A DNA stretch of 64,000 nucleotides from Magnetococcus sp. PR-3 (GTDB lineage Bacteria > Pseudomonadota > Magnetococcia > Magnetococcales > Magnetococcaceae), in contig NZ_JBAHUQ010000015.1 of the NCBI RefSeq assembly GCF_036689865.1, positions 1-64,000 on the forward strand, read 5' to 3'. Positions within the stretch are counted from its first letter, which is position 1; each line of letters opens with the position of its first letter. The notes beneath the pieces were generated by a model. The model worked only from the letters and a program-made list of their open reading frames with translations. It was not told the DNA's origin and made no database searches. This document shows positions 29,266-39,883 of the stretch, in pieces. Made by a program: the position numbers and the translations under genes.

Positions 29266-29987
29266 CACAGTTGTCCATTGTTCTACCCTGTTATAACGAG
29301 GGTGAAAACCTCCTTAATGTCGTCAAAGATTACCAACTCTGTTGCCAGAACAGAGAAGAGGTTGAGTTGATTTTGGTCGACAATGGCTCGCAGGATGAAA
29401 CACCACAGCTGTTAAAAAAACTCCTGGATGATCCACACCCCTTTAAACTGAAAGTGGTGACCGTCGCTCAAAATAAAGGGCTGGGGGATGGTGTCATGCG
29501 TGGCATGCAGCAAGCTGAGGGTACATATGTCGCTTGGTCCCATGCAGATCTTCAGACACCGGCCAAGGATGTCTTTGCCCTGTATGATCGGTTACAGCAA
29601 GAACCGAATGCAGAACACTGTTTTGGTAAAGGGTTTCGTACAAATGATCGAGGGGGAGATGGTCTGATGACCCGTTTGCACACCCTCTGTTCTAGGGTCA
29701 TCCTGGGTTACCAGATGTATGAGATTTATGCCCAACCAAAACTCTTCCATCGCTCCTTTTTGGATGAGCTGAAGAGCCATCCTGAGGGTTTTGAGTTGGA
29801 TACCTTTGCTTTTTATAAGGCAATGATCTTAAAAAGACCCATTATTGTGGTGCCCGTGCACTTTTTAGCGCGACAAGCTGGGGAGTCTAAGTGGTCAACC
29901 ACTTCACTGTCACGCCTGCGCTTTATGGCAAGAAACTTCTTTTATTTGATCGAACTGCGTTTACGTCGGTTGAGTGGACGTTTGTAA
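29262..29987 (+). CDS. Glycosyltransferase family 2
   Basis: 241 residues. A GT-A fold is seen: LSIVLPCYNEGENLLNVV, LILVDNGSQDETPQ, NKGLGDGVMRGMQQAEG, and a YVAWSHADLQTP acidic motif in place of DxD. It resembles polyprenyl-phosphate sugar transferases (DPM1/GtrB type) but lacks their C-terminal membrane helices, ending instead in a basic helix (RNFFYLIELRLRRLSGRL) that may touch the membrane. Its ATG overlaps the stop of the tandem nucleotidyltransferase (ATGA), implying coupled translation and use of that enzyme's product. Confidence 0.85.
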   Translation: MTQLSIVLPCYNEGENLLNVVKDYQLCCQNREEVELILVDNGSQDETPQLLKKLLDDPHPFKLKVVTVAQNKGLGDGVMRGMQQAEGTYVAWSHADLQTPAKDVFALYDRLQQEPNAEHCFGKGFRTNDRGGDGLMTRLHTLCSRVILGYQMYEIYAQPKLFHRSFLDELKSHPEGFELDTFAFYKAMILKRPIIVVPVHFLARQAGESKWSTTSLSRLRFMARNFFYLIELRLRRLSGRL

Positions 29988-30009
29988 TCGGTGATCTGGA
30001 GTGTAGAGC

Positions 30010-30600
30010 ATGCAGCGTATTGTGCACCGGGTAAATACCCGTCAGCATCTGCGTGAAATACCGACGCAATATGGTGTGGAAATTGATATCCGCTCTCAGG
30101 GTGAGGCGTTGATTCTCCATCATGACCCTTTTCAGCCTGGTGAACCGCTCTCATCATGGCTGCCACATTTTAAGCATAAAACGCTGATTCTCAATGTGAA
30201 GGAAGAGGGGCTGGAAAAACGCTTATTGGCCCTTATGGAAAGCTATGGGATTGATGATTTTTTCTTTCTCGATCAAACCTTTCCATTTCTTATTAAAACC
30301 GTCAACGCCGGTGAACCACGGTGTGCGGTGCGTCTTTCTGAGCATGAACCCCCGCAGATTGCACTTAGCTTAAAGGGTTTGGCAAAGTGGATTTGGGTAG
30401 ACTGCTTTACCCGTCTACCTTTGGATGGCACGGTTGCGCACACGCTACAACAGGCGGGATATCGGCTCTGTTTGGTCTCACCGGAGTTGCTGGGAAATGA
30501 TCCAGAAATCGCCATTCCGCAGATGCATAAACAGCTTTTAGACCAAAAGATAGTTATGGATGCCGTCTGCACCAAAAGGCCAGATTTGTGGGATGAGTAG
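30010..30600 (+). CDS. Glycerophosphodiester-phosphodiesterase-like TIM-barrel protein
   Basis: 196 residues, shorter than typical GDPDs (about 240). The start reads IVHRVNTRQHL, where GDPDs have HRG, followed by YGVEIDIRSQGEALILHHDPF, which matches the metal-binding ExD...HD block. The later strands (TLILNVKEEGL, IDDFFFLDQTF, WIWVDCF) follow the barrel. The helical insertion and some catalytic residues of true GDPDs are missing. It lies 22 bp after the GT2 gene and ends the operon, followed by a terminator. It might cleave or sense a phosphodiester-linked glycan precursor; the activity is unproven. Confidence 0.65.
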   Translation: MQRIVHRVNTRQHLREIPTQYGVEIDIRSQGEALILHHDPFQPGEPLSSWLPHFKHKTLILNVKEEGLEKRLLALMESYGIDDFFFLDQTFPFLIKTVNAGEPRCAVRLSEHEPPQIALSLKGLAKWIWVDCFTRLPLDGTVAHTLQQAGYRLCLVSPELLGNDPEIAIPQMHKQLLDQKIVMDAVCTKRPDLWDE

Positions 30601-30647
30601 CACCGTGTTTGCTTGGGTAGAACCTAGTTAAACACTGAGTATCCCTT

Positions 30648-30668
30648 GCCCGTTTGGTGCGGGTTTTT
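30648..30668 (+). terminator. Rho-independent terminator after the glycan operon
   Basis: A stem GCCCG...CGGGT with a 7-base loop is followed by a run of five T. It lies about 50 bp past the GDPD-like stop codon and before the convergent kinase/phosphatase gene. Confidence 0.65.
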
Positions 30669-30730
30669 AACAAAAACGACGTGTATACAGCTTGCTCTTA
30701 TGGTGGTCTGCAAAGGGCAGGGTGACCTGA

Positions 30731-32515
30731 TTAAAGTGTGCTTCTAAGTTTATCTGGCATACTGGGGTGTGAACAGATCATCAAGCCTTCTTGGTTAAAG
30801 TATAGGGTCTCTGCCCGGTTATAGGTCAGCTCCTGGCCCGCAAACCCCGTTATTATACCGCCGGCCTCCTGCACAATCAGTGCAATGGCTGCCAAATCCC
30901 ATATGGCACATCCGCCAACCGCTTCTTTAGGGTATTTGAAATAACAGGCATTGGGGTGGTTCAGCACCTGTAGCGTATTGATGACCGCACCTCCGGTAAA
31001 GTGCAGGGTAAAGCTATTCTCTAGATCCGTGTAGTTTGGGGCCTCTTTTAAGCTGCGATCTACAAATAGATGCAGATCATCGGTATGGGCTGTGTGAGCC
31101 GTGGTGTGAAAACGCACATGATTTTTAAAGCACCCTTGGCCACGAACTGCATGGTAGAGCGTCTCAGAAACAGGGTCATACACAACCCCTAGTTGTGTTT
31201 CACCTGTTTGGCTAATCAGGGCAATAGAGACGGCAAATCCAGATTTACCCTCACTAAAAAACAGGGTGCCATCCAGCGGGTCAATAGACCAAAAGTAGGG
31301 TTGTGTTAAACGGTTGCCTGTATCCTGCTCTTCTTCCGTTAGTAGGCCCAGGCCATAGCTGTGCATGCTGGGTGAGAGTTCCGCTAGGATGATTTCTTGG
31401 CTGAGAACATCAACCTCTGTGACAATTTGCGCAGAACGGCTGGAGCCAGCCTTTTTCATCACCTCAAACTCTTTTTTCCAATAGTTTCTAATCAGCTTTC
31501 CCGCTTTGACAGCTGCTGTTGTTGCTGTGGTTAGCAGCTCATTCTGGATGCTCTCCATGACTTTTTGCGTGGTTTTTTCACTGTAGCTATTGATCTTCCA
31601 GTGGTCAGGGCTCCAACCTTTGAGAAACCGGTGAAAATCTGCCCAAGCAAATGGGTAGAGAGCCCGCCACTGAGTTTGCAGGTCATCTGTATCTATAGGG
31701 CTGTCTTGCAGGTGGTGACTGAGTACTTTGAAATAGTAGGTTAGAATCTCTTCTTCCAGGTGTTCCGCGGCCTCTTCATCCAGGCAGCTTCCAATAAAAT
31801 AAGCCACATCCTTCATACCACAACCGTGGCCAATATATTGAAAATCTACAGCTGCGACTTGGTGAGCATCTTCAGAGAAACAAAAGTTGGCCAGCTTAGC
31901 ATCACCATGTATTAGGGTGAGATAAGGGGTGTTGTTAAGCTTTTCGTCTATAAGGGGTGCGGCATTCCGTAAGTGTGGATCTTCAAGTGCTTGCAGTTCA
32001 TCTGGCCGGGTTTTAAGGTGCCAGTAAGAGCCTGTGTTCCAAAGACCGTTCGGTTGGTAGCCCATGAATTTGGCATGGAAGCAGGCCAGCCAAGCCAGGA
32101 CTACTTGAATGGCCGCCCAGTTGGCGTGGGTAAGTCGGCGGCTATAGCCTGTTGTGTCGAGATCTTCTAACAGGATAAAAAACTCATCAGCTTTTTGAAA
32201 ACTGGCCAAACAGTGGGCCGTGCGTGACCCATTATCTTGAAGGTTAATGGGGTTGTAATCTTGATACCAGCTTGTCTCTACCTGGTAGGATTTAATTTTT
32301 CTCTGTTTGGCATGTGCGGAATTAAAGCCTTTTGGGTGGCTCTGCTCCAAGGGCAGGCGAATATGTTTTAAAATAACACTCTGAACATTCCCCCCCTTTA
32401 GGTAGACCCGTTGTAGGACGCCATAATCATTCCACAGTTTTTGAATCAATTGTGTGGACTCAATCTCTGTAGCTTGAGTTGCCTTGAGTATGTGTTGCTT
32501 GGCGTAAGGGTCCAT
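30731..32515 (-). CDS. Fusion: CHK/APH-type phosphotransferase and inositol-monophosphatase-family phosphatase
   Basis: 594 residues. The N-terminal half (about 1-325) is an aminoglycoside-phosphotransferase/EcKinase-like kinase: [15 protein letters not shown] (HGD catalytic loop, near residue 200) and [21 protein letters not shown] (the DFG-like Asp). The C-terminal half (about 340-590) is an IMPase/CysQ-type phosphatase: [29 protein letters not shown] (metal-binding DPLDGT, near 412) and [18 protein letters not shown] kinase and a phosphatase of small hydroxylated substrates in one chain could phosphorylate one position and remove phosphate at another, or set a phosphorylation balance. It converges on the glycan operon and probably belongs to that pathway. 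The substrate is unknown. Confidence 0.85.
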   Translation of the reverse strand: MDPYAKQHILKATQATEIESTQLIQKLWNDYGVLQRVYLKGGNVQSVILKHIRLPLEQSHPKGFNSAHAKQRKIKSYQVETSWYQDYNPINLQDNGSRTAHCLASFQKADEFFILLEDLDTTGYSRRLTHANWAAIQVVLAWLACFHAKFMGYQPNGLWNTGSYWHLKTRPDELQALEDPHLRNAAPLIDEKLNNTPYLTLIHGDAKLANFCFSEDAHQVAAVDFQYIGHGCGMKDVAYFIGSCLDEEAAEHLEEEILTYYFKVLSHHLQDSPIDTDDLQTQWRALYPFAWADFHRFLKGWSPDHWKINSYSEKTTQKVMESIQNELLTTATTAAVKAGKLIRNYWKKEFEVMKKAGSSRSAQIVTEVDVLSQEIILAELSPSMHSYGLGLLTEEEQDTGNRLTQPYFWSIDPLDGTLFFSEGKSGFAVSIALISQTGETQLGVVYDPVSETLYHAVRGQGCFKNHVRFHTTAHTAHTDDLHLFVDRSLKEAPNYTDLENSFTLHFTGGAVINTLQVLNHPNACYFKYPKEAVGGCAIWDLAAIALIVQEAGGIITGFAGQELTYNRAETLYFNQEGLMICSHPSMPDKLRSTL

Positions 32516-33046
32516 GCCGTAGGGTTTCCATCCATTAGGTCAAAGGTCGATTGGGCTGGCGAGGTGTATTCTGCCTGATAAGCCCTTCGTAATCCAACCA
32601 TGATGAGATTTAAAAGATCACCCATAAACGGGTGGCGGTCGAGCCGCTCAATGAGAGCGTATGAGGCGAGCTGGTTTGGAAGAGGTAGAGATACGTTGGC
32701 GCGACGCTGTTTCTCATGATGAAGCGTGCTGTTAGAGCTATTAGGTCCCTCTTACTCTCCATTCGTGTGTGGGTGCCCATGAGCAAACCGGTACAGTGGG
32801 GAGGCGTGAAGAGCCGCTCGTTTGGTGTGACGTGGGGCTGAATGGTTTTAAGGATAAGGGCGATGTCTAAAACAAGGGGGCATGATCAACTCGGCTGTGG
32901 CGTGATCATGCCCCCGCTTGTTCAAGGTTTATTGTCTGTCGTGCCCTAGCCCTTAATGAGTTCTCTACAAAAAAGGGCTTTTCCTCTGTAGGTTCACAAG
33001 GACTTTGCTTTCCCATAACGCTTAAAGGTAGAAGCAAGTGCATGGA
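32516..33046. other. Intergenic region with MCP terminator
   Basis: No coding frame is credible. A long perfect hairpin at 32876-32915 probably ends transcription of the MCP gene on the minus strand. A smaller stem CACCC...GGGTG lies near 32620-32635. The left part must hold the promoter of the kinase/phosphatase fusion. Confidence 0.5.
32876..32915 (-). terminator. Strong hairpin, probable terminator of the hemerythrin MCP gene
   Basis: Arms of 13 bp (GGGGGCATGATCA and its exact complement) enclose a 14-base loop. Read on the minus strand, the stem is followed by TTGTTTTAG, a partial U-tract. The pairing can extend by five more bases past a 2-base bulge. It lies about 130 bp past the MCP stop codon. 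Confidence 0.6.
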
Positions 33047-36022
33047 TCAATAGTCTTGCTCTTCCTCCAGCTTTTGGGTCATTTGGTCTAGGTTGGGTAC
33101 ATTCTCTTTCATCCACTTCGCGTAGACCCGATCTTCAACACTAATATGCTCAGATAACCAGGTTTCAACAAAATCTGAAAGTTCTTTGCCTAGGTTCTCA
33201 GGGTTCGTACCCGGTGCCCCCAAGCGCTCCCCAAACTTATCAAGGTCGGCGCGTAGATCCTTGTGGAGCTGGGCATGTTCTGCAATCCCGGGCCAGCCTG
33301 TTTGTTTAAAGAGGATCTCTTCAAACTGAAGGTGCCAACGGGCGTAGGAATCCATCGCCATAACGATGGGCATAAGAGGTAGCCCTTTTTCGATGGCTCG
33401 GCGTAAGCGAGCGGACAGTGCAAAGAGCCGCATATGCTGCAGATCAATAACCGGAATATTCAACATATACTTGGGGCCCCAGACACTGACACGTTTGAAG
33501 TCACTCTGGATATCCACCGCTTCTTCTGGGATCTTAAAGCGAACAACCTGCTGTTCAAGCAGTTGAGCAATAGCGCTAATATCTTGTGAGAACTGAGCAA
33601 CCATGGCGCCCATGCCATCCATTTGCTGAATATCAATATTGATACGCTGCATGGACTCCGACATGGTTTTGGATTTGACTTGAGCTTGGGATACATTATG
33701 GGAGATCTCCTGACTGCTCTTGGAGGACTCCACCACATTGCGAGACATCTGTTCAACCCCAGAAGCCGCGGTGGCTACATTGCGGGTTACCTCAGAGATG
33801 CCTGTTGAAATTTCCGTAGCACTACGGGTCACTTCATCAATGCCCGCGCTGGATTCAGAGACCCGTTGGTTGACCTCTGTGGTCTCTTCAGAAACCTGCC
33901 GCATGGAACCGTAAATGGTATTGAGGTTTTCCTGCTGATCGGTTATGGACTCTTGAATGATCTGGTTTTTCTCATTGATGGAGTTAACAATATCACTGAC
34001 CTCTGTCATCGAACGAACAGTCTCGCGGGCATTGGCCCGGATATCCTCAATACGTTGTGAGATCTGTTGTGTAGCATTACTGGTTTGGCTGGCCAGATCT
34101 TTAACCTCGTTGGCCACCACAGCAAAACCTTTACCGGCTTCACCCGCTCCAGCGGCTTCAATGGAGGCATTTAAGGCCAGCATGTTGGTTTGGGCCGCAA
34201 TGTTGTTAATCATCTCCACAACCTTACCGATCTCTTGGGCAGAGTCAGAAAGTTGCCGGGATACTTGCGCTGAGTTAGCCACATACTCGGTGGCCTGACG
34301 GGAGGCCGCGCCAGCCTCTTCAGACTCTACGCAGACACTTTCCATCGCCTGTCGCATTTCAGCCATGGAAGTTTCTACCGAGGTGACGTTTTCATTCATA
34401 CGTTCACTGGCCTGGGTAACCGACTGCATACCTGCGCCCGCTTCTTCTGTGGCACTGGCTACGGTTGACAGGTTCACACTTGCCTCTTCTGAAGCGGCTG
34501 AGATGGCACCCATATTTTCACTCATCTCATCTGCAGAGTGAGATACCTCCTGCAAGCGAGAGCTGGCCAGTTCTGCTGAGTCTGCAATGGCGGACATCTG
34601 CTGGCTCATCTCAGAAGTGGCATTGGCCGAATCCTGAGCAGAGTGGGTTACAAGGTTGGATTGTTGGTCCATCCCTTGGGTAACCCCGACTAAGGTAGAG
34701 GAGAAGCCTTGTAGATCTATGGAGGCATTTTTAATTCCGGTGATAATACCGGTCAGATTTTTAACCGTGCCTTGCAGAGCTCTGAGTGCGCGTCCCACTT
34801 CATCCGCACCAGCTTTGGGTGGATCTACGGTCAAATCACCTTCACCAACACGGCTGAGCAGGTCAGCCAAGCGGGTGACAGGTTGGATAACCGAACGGTT
34901 TAAAAAGACCGTAATGGCCATTAACAGCAGTGCCACCAACGCGCCGCCCATACCTAATGCCCAGAAGATCTGTGCGCGGTTTTCATCCGCCACTTGAGCG
35001 GCATGAACCACCAAATTATTACTTAACGTACGCAGTTGGTTGGATTGAACCAGCACAGCCTCTCGAGCGAGTGCCAAGTGGTTTTCATCCAAACCTGGGG
35101 TTAGAAGTTGTTGAACGGAACGGTCTAGCTCTGTGAATTTTTTTTCAACGTTGGCGATCAGGTGTTGGGCTGTTTCACTCTGCATGGCTTCCAGGCGTTT
35201 GTTGGTACTCATTTTCAAGTTAGCCGGATAATCGCCCCCAACTTTTACCGCCTGTAAGGTCCGCTGAAAAATGGTTTTTGCTGTTTTATACTCAGCTAAA
35301 GAAGGATTAATGGTGCGCAGCCCAGCAGCATAATCCTTGGAGACCCGGACATCAAAACGACGAATACCTAAAACATCACCTAACGCATACGTTTCTCCGC
35401 TACCCATGGCGTTATGACAATCCACACAGGCCTGTGCGGTGGCACGATCTGCGGAATAGTAGGAGAGATACAGAGCGCCATTTACATTTAGCGGTTCAGA
35501 CATGAACAGTGATGAGCTGTCCTTTTTTAAATGTAGTTGGGCCTTGCTATCTTGTTCAGTTTTTAACTTTTGGGCTGGGTTAATGGGTGATTTGGCCAAA
35601 ATATCTACAGAAATCTCACCGCCAAGCCCGCCGAAGGCTTCATTGACCAATCGCGTATACGTCGCGGGAAAGGGCAGGGCAGGATGAGAGAGCGATTGAG
35701 GATTTTTAGAGAGTCTCCACTCCCCTTGTTTGGCGGCTTTAACCACTGTTTGCGTATAGACCTTGCGCATGTTGGTGATGTAGCTGTTCAAGGTATTGAT
35801 CTGCTTCAGTCGAGCGGTGTTACCAGCTTGGGCCGCGGCATATCCTAACGCCGATTTGCCCATGGCTTGTGACAACATTCTTTGACGACCTAAGGCGTTG
35901 ATGCGCGCCGTATCATCCTCTGAAGCCGCCAGTCGGTAAACAACCATTGCACTTGAAGCGGTAACGAGTATGGCTATGGATGCCAGAGCGGCAAGAATTT
36001 TAGCGCGAACACTGGTCAACAT
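33047..36022 (-). CDS. Methyl-accepting chemotaxis protein with heme-c sensor domain and C-terminal hemerythrin
   Basis: 991 residues from the ATG at 36022 (AAAGG 7 bases upstream), preferred to a TTG at 36040. TM1 is at about 8-30. The periplasmic part starts with a PilJ-like stretch ([15 protein letters not shown]) and contains a Tll0287/DUF3365-like domain with a heme c motif ([10 protein letters not shown], near residue 200). TM2 is near 350, then HAMP and a long MCP signalling coiled coil (hairpin tip [17 protein letters not shown] near 620). Residues about 847-985 form a bacteriohemerythrin: [19 protein letters not shown] and EHISVED supply the His5/Glu/Asp di-iron ligands. Two redox or gas-binding centres, one on each side of the membrane, suggest an oxygen, NO or redox taxis receptor. 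The gene stands alone. Confidence 0.92.
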   Translation of the reverse strand: MLTSVRAKILAALASIAILVTASSAMVVYRLAASEDDTARINALGRQRMLSQAMGKSALGYAAAQAGNTARLKQINTLNSYITNMRKVYTQTVVKAAKQGEWRLSKNPQSLSHPALPFPATYTRLVNEAFGGLGGEISVDILAKSPINPAQKLKTEQDSKAQLHLKKDSSSLFMSEPLNVNGALYLSYYSADRATAQACVDCHNAMGSGETYALGDVLGIRRFDVRVSKDYAAGLRTINPSLAEYKTAKTIFQRTLQAVKVGGDYPANLKMSTNKRLEAMQSETAQHLIANVEKKFTELDRSVQQLLTPGLDENHLALAREAVLVQSNQLRTLSNNLVVHAAQVADENRAQIFWALGMGGALVALLLMAITVFLNRSVIQPVTRLADLLSRVGEGDLTVDPPKAGADEVGRALRALQGTVKNLTGIITGIKNASIDLQGFSSTLVGVTQGMDQQSNLVTHSAQDSANATSEMSQQMSAIADSAELASSRLQEVSHSADEMSENMGAISAASEEASVNLSTVASATEEAGAGMQSVTQASERMNENVTSVETSMAEMRQAMESVCVESEEAGAASRQATEYVANSAQVSRQLSDSAQEIGKVVEMINNIAAQTNMLALNASIEAAGAGEAGKGFAVVANEVKDLASQTSNATQQISQRIEDIRANARETVRSMTEVSDIVNSINEKNQIIQESITDQQENLNTIYGSMRQVSEETTEVNQRVSESSAGIDEVTRSATEISTGISEVTRNVATAASGVEQMSRNVVESSKSSQEISHNVSQAQVKSKTMSESMQRINIDIQQMDGMGAMVAQFSQDISAIAQLLEQQVVRFKIPEEAVDIQSDFKRVSVWGPKYMLNIPVIDLQHMRLFALSARLRRAIEKGLPLMPIVMAMDSYARWHLQFEEILFKQTGWPGIAEHAQLHKDLRADLDKFGERLGAPGTNPENLGKELSDFVETWLSEHISVEDRVYAKWMKENVPNLDQMTQKLEEEQDY

Positions 36023-36608
36023 GATGGAACCTTTCTCCAAGTTTTTAGGCTGAGCTTAGGCAGAGCAATACGATTTCTTGAAGAAATAGTTTTTTTAGAA
36101 TGGAGTAATTAAGGTCACCATATCATTAGCTATAAGGCCGTTCAATAAGTTTGAAAATGAATAACTTATGCAGGCCTTTCTTTTAGTGACTATTTGACTG
36201 TGAGTAAAATTGATGTGTGTTAGTTCCGTCAATTACCTCTCACCAATGACGGTTTTAAATACAAAGAGAAAGTTGATGGAAGTAAAAGAAGGCTTATGGG
36301 GTATGATATGCGGATTAAATGAACAACCGGCCAATGATTAGCTGTACTCTGAACCCTTGGGCTTTAAATAGAGTTGATGTTTAAAAGAGTCGAAAATTAT
36401 GTGTTTATACTGCAGATAAGGTCTTTTTATTTGAAGTATTAAAAGGTTTTTATATCGATAGTCTCTTAGTACCTGCCTTTAGAGGTGTTCTATCCTTCTA
36501 TGAATCTGTTGGAATACTTCTAAATAGCGCGGTGGTCTGTCAGCCGCTCTAGTCTTGTGTGTCTTATATCTGATGATGTTTCATAAACGTAGTTGCTGGG
36601 TGGATATT
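36023..36608. other. AT-rich intergenic region upstream of the MCP gene
   Basis: No coding frame or RNA gene is seen. The region separates the MCP start from the end of the LysR gene and must contain the MCP promoter. I found no clear regulator palindrome. Confidence 0.4.
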
Positions 36609-37523
36609 CTATTTACGGTTAAACTTTATGGATTTATGGGTCTCAATACGTTCTTCAATACAGGCCAGTAAAAAGTCGATAAACCGTTGTGCATAGGGGT
36701 GAGACTGATCCGAATTAACATAACTCATCACAGATGTGTTGGGCAGTTTGGGTAGTGTGTTTTCAATAATGGGCATATCATCCACAACAGCTGAAAGGGG
36801 GAGAATGCTCACACCCAGTCCTGCGCGAATGGCAGATTGCACCGCATGCACTGAGTTGGCATCAATAGATAGTTTCCAAGAGGTACCTGTTTTGGCGAGA
36901 GCATCAAAGGCGATTTGCCGGTAACTACAAGGGGGGTGCATAAGAATAAGCTCTATGGGGGACTCTGGATTTTCCACAGGGTTGTTGGTCCCGGTCCAAA
37001 CCAGGGGTTCTTCCCAGAGTACCTCTCCTTGATAAGGTTGGGGGCCGGCAAAAACAACATCTAGCTGGTTAGATTGCAGAGCTTCAATCATTGGGGCGCC
37101 AGATCCAAGGACCAAACTGAGGTCGCAATGGGGATGCGCCCGACGAAAACGGGCCAGTAAGGTGTGCAGGTGTTGGGGAACAAGGTACTCGGCAAACCCC
37201 ACCCTTAATCTTGTGGTTTCATCAGGGGCCGAGACCGCCAGAATGGCTTCATCTGCCAGCTCAATTATCCGACGGGCATAGCGGACAAATGTTTCACCTG
37301 AGGGCGTAACCGATAAGGTGCGACTGGTTCGTTTCAGTAGTTTGGTATTCAGTCGTTGCTCCAACTTGGCAATTTGTAGGCTAATGGCCGACTGTGTTCG
37401 GTTAATCCGCTTAGCCGCAGCAGAAAATCCCCCCTCATCAATAACCGCTATCAAAGAACGAAGCGTGATTAGATCGGTCTCAAGCTTAAAGGGTGATCTA
37501 TGTGTTTTGCTTGTAGAAGGCAT
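36609..37523 (-). CDS. LysR-family transcriptional regulator
   Basis: 304 residues from the ATG at 37523; a TTG at 37535 is less likely. The N-terminal winged helix has the LysR signature (LRSLIAVIDEGGFSAAAKRINRTQSAISLQIAKLE, recognition helix near 35-50). The substrate-binding fold has GFAEYLVPQHLHTLLARFRRAHP and AGLGVSILPLSAV. It is transcribed divergently from the MDR oxidoreductase at 37830, the classical arrangement for a LysR regulator and its target. The effector is unknown. Confidence 0.9.
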   Translation of the reverse strand: MPSTSKTHRSPFKLETDLITLRSLIAVIDEGGFSAAAKRINRTQSAISLQIAKLEQRLNTKLLKRTSRTLSVTPSGETFVRYARRIIELADEAILAVSAPDETTRLRVGFAEYLVPQHLHTLLARFRRAHPHCDLSLVLGSGAPMIEALQSNQLDVVFAGPQPYQGEVLWEEPLVWTGTNNPVENPESPIELILMHPPCSYRQIAFDALAKTGTSWKLSIDANSVHAVQSAIRAGLGVSILPLSAVVDDMPIIENTLPKLPNTSVMSYVNSDQSHPYAQRFIDFLLACIEERIETHKSIKFNRK

Positions 37524-37570
37524 GAGTATTACCAATTTTACTTATGTTTCAGGTCTGCTTATAATTTCTC

Positions 37571-37586
37571 ATAGATTGCAGTCTAT
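37571..37586. promoter_or_regulatory. Inverted repeat, candidate LysR operator
   Basis: ATAGATTGCAGTCTAT is a 16-bp imperfect dyad (5 of 6 arm bases match) about 48 bp upstream of the lysR-type ATG, in the divergent promoter region. It does not fit the strict T-N11-A spacing, so the assignment is tentative. Confidence 0.35.
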
Positions 37587-37829
37587 CAATAAAAAAATAA
37601 AATAGAGTGTGGCGATGCTTTTACCTGCACCTGTAATGTCGGGTCAGCCACGGTGAATGCTGTGCAAACAGATAATAGGCTGACTTCTGGTCTGTTGTCT
37701 GTATGAGGGTCGTTATATTGAAGGGTGTATATGATCATAGGGTAAAACCCTTATGCCTGAACCTTCGGTCGCGTCGATACAAAGTGCGGTATTTAGTCGG
37801 TAAGCGACATAACCAAGAGAGATCGTGAT

Positions 37830-38834
37830 ATGAAAGCCATTGGATACAAGCATGCCGGACCCATTGACCAAACAGATGCACTCGTTGCGTTTGAGGCGGA
37901 GGTGCCTGAAGTGGGGCCTCGTGATCTACTGGTGGAGGTTCGGGGGATTTCCGTTAATCCTGTGGATGTGAAAGTTCGGAGCAATATGACACCAGAACAG
38001 GGGATGAAAATCATTGGTTATGATGCATGTGGTGTTGTTCAGCACGTTGGCTGTGAAGTAAGCCTTTTTAACGTCGGTGATGAGGTTTTTTATGCTGGCG
38101 ATCTTACACGTCCAGGTACCAATGCTGCTTTGCATGTTGTGGATGAACGCATTGTGGGGAAAAAACCAGCCTCTCTAGGCTATTCTGAAGCGGCAGGTTT
38201 TCCCTTAACTTCCATTACCGCGTGGGAAATTTTGTTTGACTCTTTTGCCTTTAAAGAGGGCGATGGCCAAGGCGAAAGTGTGTTGATTATCGGTGGTGCT
38301 GGTGGGGTGGGATCTATCCTTATTCAGTTGGCCAAAAAGCTAACAAACTTAACCGTTATCGCCACAGCGTCGCGCCCAGAGACGGTTGAGTGGGTAAAAA
38401 AAATGGGGGCTGACCATGTGGTTAATCACCATCAATCCCTGGTTGATCAGGTCAAAGCCCTGCAACTGGAGCCCCGTTATGTGGCCTCTCTTTCAGGTAC
38501 CGAGGGGCACTTTTCTGCCATATTGGAGCTGATAAAACCCCGTGGTCATGTGGCACTGATTGATGATCCAGGGGCGGTTGATATTAAAGCGGCAAAGCCT
38601 AAGTCTCTGAGCTTTAGCTGGGAATTTATGTTCGCACGTTCCATGTTCCAAATGGAGGATATGGATCAGCAGCATAAACTGCTCAATCGGGTATCTGCAT
38701 TGATTGATGAGGGAACATTGATCTCAACCGTCACCAATAACCTGGGAAAAATGAGTGCGGAAACCCTAACGGTTGCCCATAAACAGCAGGAGAGTGGCCG
38801 GGTGATTGGTAAACATGTATTGGATGGTTTTTAA
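37830..38834 (+). CDS. Zinc-less MDR alcohol dehydrogenase / quinone oxidoreductase family protein
   Basis: 334 residues, full length for the family. The GroES-like domain ([30 protein letters not shown]) is followed by an NAD(P)-binding Rossmann domain ([21 protein letters not shown], then ADHVVNHH). The Cys/His catalytic and structural zinc ligands of true alcohol dehydrogenases are absent, as in quinone-oxidoreductase-type members (TIGR02817-like). The ATG follows GAGAG. The divergent LysR gene is the likely regulator. It probably detoxifies quinones or reactive enones, or reduces small carbonyls. Confidence 0.85.
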   Translation: MKAIGYKHAGPIDQTDALVAFEAEVPEVGPRDLLVEVRGISVNPVDVKVRSNMTPEQGMKIIGYDACGVVQHVGCEVSLFNVGDEVFYAGDLTRPGTNAALHVVDERIVGKKPASLGYSEAAGFPLTSITAWEILFDSFAFKEGDGQGESVLIIGGAGGVGSILIQLAKKLTNLTVIATASRPETVEWVKKMGADHVVNHHQSLVDQVKALQLEPRYVASLSGTEGHFSAILELIKPRGHVALIDDPGAVDIKAAKPKSLSFSWEFMFARSMFQMEDMDQQHKLLNRVSALIDEGTLISTVTNNLGKMSAETLTVAHKQQESGRVIGKHVLDGF

Positions 38835-38943
38835 TCCGGTATACATTCTAAACAGGGCTTTAAGCCATGCTAGAGTCGCCACTCTACCGTAGCTGCTTTG
38901 GCCTGTAGTAGATGGCGGAGATCTGCCCTGTTTTATGGGCTGC

Positions 38944-39873
38944 TCAAGCGGGTTTGCGGTAGACCACGGCCTGATCCCCCCAAATGCTCTCAAACCTATG
39001 GGGGGCAGGGTCGGTTGGACCTAATATCAGGTGATGAGCGGGTTTGATGCGCTGGGATAGATGCGACAGCACTTGTTGCTTAGCCTCTGGCGTAAAGTAG
39101 ATAAGAACATTACGACATGAAACCAAGTCAAAGAGATCTTCATCCCTAGACATGGGGTGCATGAGGTTATGTTGTTTAAAACGACAGAGCTTTTTTAGGG
39201 CTGTGTGTACCGCATAGATCGCGGTCACACTGCTTTGTTCCACCTCATCTGAGGCTGTAGCTTCTTTAAACCAAGTACGGTGTCTCTCGGGCAGGTTACG
39301 AAAAGGGGAGAGCCCGGGGAATTCCAGATAGTGCCCCCGTTCAGCCCGGACCAGAACGGGGCGGGAAATATCACTCCCCAAGATTTCCAGCCCCCATCCT
39401 GCACGAAAAATGATGTGATCAGATGTTGCATCAAACTGAGCCAGATTACGTTTAATCAGCTCTGTGACAAGCAGCATGGAGTAGGTGTAGACCTCCTCTC
39501 CCGTGGCGCACCCTGCCACCCAAATACGAATAATTTTTCCCCCAGCCTGCTGTAAACGGTCTAAGAGCTCGGGAATAATGGTCTCTTCAAGAAACTTTAA
39601 CTGGTTGCGGTCACGGAAGAAGGAGGTTTCATGGACCGTCAGGTTCTCAATGAGGGATAACCACTCATAGTGATCACCGGGTAGTGCTTCCAGTTGTTTA
39701 ATCCAACCACTGACCACGGTTGTGGGTAAGGCTTCAAAGACCCGTTCCAGCTTGCTCAAGACCTGTTCGGTTACCTTAATGCCAGTACGTTCATTCAAGG
39801 CACTGGCCAGTTGATGGACCGGATCATTCAAAGAGCGGATGCTCTCTGGCTTTGCAGAGGATGAAGCGCACAT
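38944..39873 (-). CDS. cheR: CheR chemotaxis protein methyltransferase
   Basis: 309 residues. The N-terminal helical domain (about 15-95) has LTVHETSFFRD. The SAM domain has IRIWVAGCATGEEVYTYSML (motif I), ILGSDISRPVLVRAERGHY and DLVSCRNVLIYF, all hallmarks of CheR. It methylates glutamates on MCP coiled coils using SAM, opposing CheB. It is the last gene of the che operon, starting 10 bp after the cyclase stop. No C-terminal pentapeptide-binding or TPR module is present. Confidence 0.93.
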   Translation of the reverse strand: MCASSSAKPESIRSLNDPVHQLASALNERTGIKVTEQVLSKLERVFEALPTTVVSGWIKQLEALPGDHYEWLSLIENLTVHETSFFRDRNQLKFLEETIIPELLDRLQQAGGKIIRIWVAGCATGEEVYTYSMLLVTELIKRNLAQFDATSDHIIFRAGWGLEILGSDISRPVLVRAERGHYLEFPGLSPFRNLPERHRTWFKEATASDEVEQSSVTAIYAVHTALKKLCRFKQHNLMHPMSRDEDLFDLVSCRNVLIYFTPEAKQQVLSHLSQRIKPAHHLILGPTDPAPHRFESIWGDQAVVYRKPA

Positions 39874-39883
39874 AGATCAGACC

